Source of the DNA: Anaerolineae bacterium
GTDB lineage: Bacteria; Chloroflexota; Anaerolineae; JAADDB01
DNA: 36,321 nucleotides
Reading direction: 5' to 3'
NCBI GenBank assembly: GCA_015486845.1
Contig: WFQU01000010.1
Coordinates: 1 to 36,321, forward strand
Made by a program: the position numbers and the translations under genes. The notes under the pieces were generated by a model that was not told where the DNA came from, searched no databases, and saw only the letters and a program-made list of their open reading frames with translations. Below are positions 32,704-36,321 of the stretch, in pieces (the first letter of the stretch is position 1; each line of letters begins with the position of its first letter).

Positions 32704-33107
32704 CTTTTTTTTGGAGCTCTTGGTAGGAGTCGGCATGGGCCTGCGGCGCACCACAGCGAATGGAAACCTATGGCTGGACTCGAGCCTTTAGGCGGTTTTG
32801 TAGCGTTACTCCCGGCTAAAGCCTCTACTCCGGCGCAATGGGGACTATTTTCAGGGTAGAATCTGTTACTAATTTTTTGACCATTGTTTTTTTTATCTGC
32901 GTGCGCAGCCTGCGTTGATCTGCGTCCCATTTTTATTTTCAGAGGAGGAACCCTCAACAGTTTTCCTGCAATCCTCCGGAATACGTTCGCACCGCCTAAC
33001 GAGAAAACAAGTCTGCAACAGATTACTGGCTCTTGGTAAAAAGAGGCACAATACTGGTACTGAAAAATCCTCCGGCGCTAACCTAAACCTTCAATGGCTA
33101 AGCTCTC
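32704..33107. other. repeat-filled gap between convergent genes
   Basis: No gene is supported. It holds the R1 copy at 32733-32765, the long repeat arm at 32784-32941, and about 160 bases (32950-33107) in which nothing was recognised. A short frame within the repeat is described under the next entry. Confidence 0.6.
32733..32941 (+). repeat. composite dispersed repeat, left arm of the herA-mre11 locus
   Basis: It starts with an R1 core (32735-32760), in which GGTAGGAG, ATG at 32735 and an 18-codon frame ending at 32791 can be read. Then a ~158-base segment (32784-32941) matches, in inverted orientation, 36158-36321. Both hold GCCTTTAGG, then CCGGCTAAAGCCTC, then a closely matching ~60-base end (32881-32941 against 36215-36158). 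The arm is followed by GAGGAGG, as at herA. Confidence 0.75.
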
Positions 33108-34355
33108 TCAGTTTCCGAAAACGTCCTCATAGAGCTTTTGGGCGTGCTCCAATAACCGTTCACGTTTCTCGTCCGGCAAGTCCTGTCGGCGAAAATAGTA
33201 ATCCAGCAACGCCATGGGGTCCTTGCCCTCCCTAAACCCGCCGGCCAGCCGCACTTTAGGCGGCGGGAAGACCCGATTGATAGCAACGACAATGCTTGCC
33301 TCGCGCAGGGCTGCGAGAATTTTCGCTTCGTGGAGCAAATGCTGTTGCTCCGGGCGCATCTGCACGAAAATGCGCACCACGGCATCCCGCAAGTCGTATT
33401 CCTCCGCGGCTTCTAAAATGGCAAGGGTGGGATCGCCAGCGGCACGCGCATCAACACGGATGGTCACGAAAGGTCGGGCGCGGCGTTTGTAGCCAGGCAG
33501 GAAACGATAACGGGTGACCCCAGGCTGCACTTCGGCTAAAACGAACCCCTTTTCTTCTTGCTCTTCGCCGAAATCGATCCGTTCCAGACTGCCGCTGTAC
33601 ACCACCGGTGGTTGGTTTCCCTCGTTTAGATCCTGGAATTTGTGAATGTGTCCCATTGCGACATAATCCCAGGTGGGATCGGCTATGATGCTTTTCAGCA
33701 CGACCACATCGCGCCCCACCATCACCGATTGCTCGGAGCCCTGCTTCGCCCCGGAGACGGAAAAATGGCCGGTGAGAATGGCTGGCAGTTCGGCCGGGCG
33801 TTTTGCCGCTTCGTCGGCCAGCCCCTGGATGATCATTGCCATCTTGTCGGTGATGAGCCGGTCAATCTCGCTAATGGCTAATCCTTTGTATTCCTCTTTG
33901 CGCAATAATTGGCTGCGCACCGGATAGGGAACCGTAGCGACTAACAAATCGCCCCGCTTGGTGTGCACGCGATGTATTTTCGCTTTGTTGCCTACGATGA
34001 CGTGGGGCACGGCCAGCGTTTTGAAAATGTCCAACGTATTGGCCCGACTGATCACCCCGGGCAAATCGTGGTTGCCCACCAACAAGATAACCGGAACACC
34101 GTTACTGGAAAGCCGCTTGATTCGTTTGGCGAACTCACGCTGGTAAGTCGGGTTAGGGTTTTGGTTTCGATAAGCATCACCGGCAAAAAGGAAAAGATCC
34201 ACGTCTTTGGCCAATGTGTAATCCACTACATCGTCGAACCGGTGCAGGAAATCCATCACCCGACTATTCAAACCGGTGGAAGGATCGATCTTGCCGTAAT
34301 TCTCCATGCCGATATGAATATCGGCCACGTGCAAAACGCGAATTGGCGCTGTCAT
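33108..34355 (-). CDS. Mre11/SbcD-like DNA repair exonuclease
   Basis: The 415-residue metallophosphoesterase belongs to the Mre11/SbcD group that trims DNA ends with manganese. All metal motifs are present: DIHIG (Asp12, His14), GD at 59-60, GNHD (94-97), GHFSV (196-200) and GHIH (235-238). A capping domain follows, and the C-terminus is basic and helical, where Mre11 would bind Rad50 or DNA. The ATG at 34355 is preceded by GAGGAGGA and lies three bases after the herA stop, so the two form an operon. No sbcC/rad50 gene is in the window, unusual for this family. Confidence 0.92.
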   Translation of the reverse strand: MTAPIRVLHVADIHIGMENYGKIDPSTGLNSRVMDFLHRFDDVVDYTLAKDVDLFLFAGDAYRNQNPNPTYQREFAKRIKRLSSNGVPVILLVGNHDLPGVISRANTLDIFKTLAVPHVIVGNKAKIHRVHTKRGDLLVATVPYPVRSQLLRKEEYKGLAISEIDRLITDKMAMIIQGLADEAAKRPAELPAILTGHFSVSGAKQGSEQSVMVGRDVVVLKSIIADPTWDYVAMGHIHKFQDLNEGNQPPVVYSGSLERIDFGEEQEEKGFVLAEVQPGVTRYRFLPGYKRRARPFVTIRVDARAAGDPTLAILEAAEEYDLRDAVVRIFVQMRPEQQHLLHEAKILAALREASIVVAINRVFPPPKVRLAGGFREGKDPMALLDYYFRRQDLPDEKRERLLEHAQKLYEDVFGN

Positions 34356-34358
34356 GGG

Positions 34359-36059
34359 CTAAAAATCCTCCTCGTCGCCGTAAAGATCGTCGGTGGCCTG
34401 CTGAAAACTCTCGGAAGTCACTGCGGCGCCCACCTCTTTATAGAATTCCAGGCCGTAATCGCGAGGGCGCAGCACAATAGGTACTCGCATGGCATGGCCT
34501 AAGATCAGCACTTGCTGTTTAGTTTCCAGACTGGCCAGAACTTGTCGCAGCCCGGCCGCGCCGCTGGTGCCGCTGAGCACCGCCCTGATATCGGCGTCGT
34601 CGTCTAATAGTGCGGTGATGCGGGTGCCAATTTGGGACATGACCTCTTCATCAATGCCGCTGGGGCGCTGATCCACCACCATGAGGGTCACTGCGTATTT
34701 GCGCATCTCTCGGGCAATGACGCCGAAAATCGTCTGGGCGGCTACCGCCGGATCTAAAAACTTGTGAGCTTCTTCTATAACAACGACCAAAGGTTTCTTT
34801 TTTCCCCTGGAACCGGCCGCCTCAGATTGTTCTGCTAACTCCATATAACGATCGTGAATGCGCCGGCTCAGATAGTTGGCCACGAAGATGTAAGCCGCTA
34901 AATTGGAGCCGTAACGCCCAAATTCTAGAACCACACTTTTGTCGGCTTGCAGGAACTCGAAGATTTTATCGACACTATTTTCCGGAGCATCGTGGACGAG
35001 AAACGGAAAGCGCTTTAGCTTTTCCAGACGTCGCTGCAAAGCCCGCAAAGAGCCGGCGTGCTGGCCGTGTTCTTCCACTAATTCATCCAAGTCATCTTTG
35101 TCCAGATTTATGGCACTTTCCAGCCAGTTGTCGCCGAAACGATCGTGGAGGGCGTAAAGGGCGTTAACCATGGGCTCGCTGAGCTCTAAAGTGCTGCGCA
35201 GCATTTCGATGTCTCGTGGTTTTACTTGGGCGTAAGCAATGCGCACGATGCCGTCCGGCCGGGCCTGGCGCTGGCGGGAAGAGCGTTCATCGACGCTGAA
35301 AATGCCCACCCGGCCCGGGAAGAGCGCTTTCAGCCCTTTTGCATCTTGTCTATCCGTCCCCTCGTTGAGTCCTTTCCAGCCGTATTCGCCGTGCATGTCG
35401 AAAATTAAGCTGACCGCTACGTCTTCCTGGATGAGTCCGGCCAGCAAAATGCGGGTTAAGAATGATTTGCCGGTGCCGGTTTTACCAAAGATGCCGACGG
35501 AACGCTCCACTAAGCGTTCCAATCCGATGGTGACTCGTTGTTCGTCCATTTCCAATGGCGTGCCCAGGAAGAAATGATGCGTTTTATTCACGGCGTCGTA
35601 TCCCTCGCGGCCAAAAATCTGCTCGATATCCTCGTTGGTGGCCCAATATGCGGGTGCGAAATGTCGGGGTACTGTTTTGACCGGCGCCGGTTCGGGCTGA
35701 TCCGGTCGGATGACCAGCAGTGGCATCAGGCTCAGCTTGCCAAACGTGGTCACGCCGCGGTAGATGTCCTGCAAGAAATCATCGTCTGGCGGCGGCAATT
35801 TAGTCAGTTCCGGGTTATTGTTATCCAAGGCAACGTCTTTGATCATGGTGAAAAAGCGATGACCACCGCTGTGCACGACGACATAACGGCCAACGGCCAA
35901 CGTTTCCAGCGGCTGGGCGCCGTCGACCCGCAGGTCTAAGCCGGCGGAGAGGGAACCGCCGGTGATAACGCCTAATCGGTCTTTCTCTGGTAGCTGCGCT
36001 TGGGCCGTTAACTGAGCGAATTCGTCATTGGCGTCTATTTGTTTTGTTTTTTCTGTCAT
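34359..36059 (-). CDS. herA: HerA-like hexameric DNA translocase
   Basis: HerA pumps double-stranded DNA and works with NurA and Mre11-Rad50 in archaeal end resection. The 566-residue protein has an N-terminal beta-barrel (HAS-like, about 20-120), Walker A GKTGTGKS (192-199), DMHGEY (221-226), Walker B VVVIEEAH (425-432), a VDQRPS sensor (462-467) and an arginine finger near 480 (GTR). The C-terminus is acidic. The ATG at 36059 follows GGAG, which lies at the end of a dispersed repeat. It is directly followed by the mre11-like gene. NurA is not present here. Confidence 0.92.
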   Translation of the reverse strand: MTEKTKQIDANDEFAQLTAQAQLPEKDRLGVITGGSLSAGLDLRVDGAQPLETLAVGRYVVVHSGGHRFFTMIKDVALDNNNPELTKLPPPDDDFLQDIYRGVTTFGKLSLMPLLVIRPDQPEPAPVKTVPRHFAPAYWATNEDIEQIFGREGYDAVNKTHHFFLGTPLEMDEQRVTIGLERLVERSVGIFGKTGTGKSFLTRILLAGLIQEDVAVSLIFDMHGEYGWKGLNEGTDRQDAKGLKALFPGRVGIFSVDERSSRQRQARPDGIVRIAYAQVKPRDIEMLRSTLELSEPMVNALYALHDRFGDNWLESAINLDKDDLDELVEEHGQHAGSLRALQRRLEKLKRFPFLVHDAPENSVDKIFEFLQADKSVVLEFGRYGSNLAAYIFVANYLSRRIHDRYMELAEQSEAAGSRGKKKPLVVVIEEAHKFLDPAVAAQTIFGVIAREMRKYAVTLMVVDQRPSGIDEEVMSQIGTRITALLDDDADIRAVLSGTSGAAGLRQVLASLETKQQVLILGHAMRVPIVLRPRDYGLEFYKEVGAAVTSESFQQATDDLYGDEEDF

Positions 36060-36321
36060 TTCATTCTCCTCTGAAAATAGAACGCAGATTAACGCTGATG
36101 CACGCTGATCTTAATTTTCATCCGCTGTGGTGTGCCGCAGGCTCATGATAACTCCCTTGAAAATAAAATAGGACGCAGATTAACGCTGGCTGCGCACGCA
36201 GATAAAAAATAATGGCGAAAAAATAAGCCTGATGACATCATTATTAGCAAAGCGCTGCACTTTCGCCAACACCGGAATCGAGGCTTTAGCCGGTGGTAGA
36301 CCCACCAACCTACCTAAAGGC
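36060..36321 (-). repeat. composite dispersed repeat upstream of herA, cut by window edge
   Basis: Read toward herA there are three modules: a long arm (36321-36158) homologous to 32784-32941; an R1 core (36146-36111) with GGGAG, an ATG at 36146 and an 11-codon frame; and a shorter copy of the arm end (about 36108-36066) that finishes TTTTCAGAGGAG next to the herA start. No separate gene is seen. A herA promoter was not identified with confidence. Confidence 0.75.

Noticed and set aside
1-36321. tRNA, rRNA, CRISPR arrays or transposase genes
   Set aside because: Reading both strands showed no tRNA T-loop pattern in a cloverleaf context, no regularly spaced direct repeats and no transposase motifs.

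Overview
The window looks like a chromosomal segment of a free-living bacterium of the phylum Chloroflexota, probably from the Anaerolineae/Caldilineae/Ardenticatenia side. The clues are secreted and envelope proteins with long Thr/Pro-rich linkers (metalloprotease at 4994, YbbR protein at 13060), a Tyr-Leu-Pro-Leu tail on the secreted protease, a LysW-type amino-acid cluster, and intergenic DNA crowded with dispersed repeats and small hairpins. The assignment is inferred from gene style; no rRNA, tRNA, CRISPR array or transposase gene was found. Several promoters fit a housekeeping -35/-10 pattern closely (for example TTGACA-17-TATACT before secDF), so promoter calls have some weight.

Layout. 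1-540: repeat-rich DNA and perhaps the end of a gene. 540-4704, minus strand: a zinc MDR dehydrogenase, a fused SecD-SecF translocase subunit, and a DUF6125-like protein. 4994-7228: secreted zinc metalloprotease. 7561-10158: NAD(P)HX repair enzyme (nnr) followed closely by a zinc alcohol dehydrogenase. 10480-15801: a tight plus-strand run of a membrane protein, argF, cdaA (c-di-AMP synthase), cdaR/YbbR and der. 15798-16350: wreck of an M28 peptidase gene. 16457-17617: class I aminotransferase. 17727-17886: a strongly folded non-coding stretch. 18026-20429: hflX and mscS. 20430-21129: repeats. 21130-22281: bacterial eRF1-like protein with a zinc ribbon. 22489-27671: FAD amine oxidoreductase, alanine-glyoxylate aminotransferase and a YfhO-type membrane protein. 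27744-28487: a consensus promoter, a ~165-nt leader ending in an intrinsic terminator, and a Nudix hydrolase. 28860-32703: lysW-lysX-lysY, a gap with its own promoter, lysZ and a GIY-YIG (DUF123) protein. 33108-36059, minus strand: herA and an Mre11/SbcD-like nuclease.

How they fit. The lysW/X/Y/Z set performs carrier-protein-protected reduction of 2-aminoadipate (lysine) or glutamate (ornithine, hence arginine); argF elsewhere in the window takes ornithine to citrulline. cdaA and cdaR form the usual c-di-AMP synthase/regulator pair. hflX, der and the eRF1-like protein all point to ribosome assembly or rescue. HerA and Mre11 are two of the four parts of an archaeal-type end-resection machine; NurA and Rad50 are absent here.

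Most worth a second look: (1) the 27744-27957 leader, which has a terminator and a competing antiterminator pairing just before the Nudix gene; (2) the orphan folded RNA candidate at 17727-17886; (3) related ~160-bp inverted repeats flanking the herA-mre11 operon, with a repeat module supplying the herA ribosome-binding site; (4) clusters of perfect triloop hairpins in intergenic DNA.
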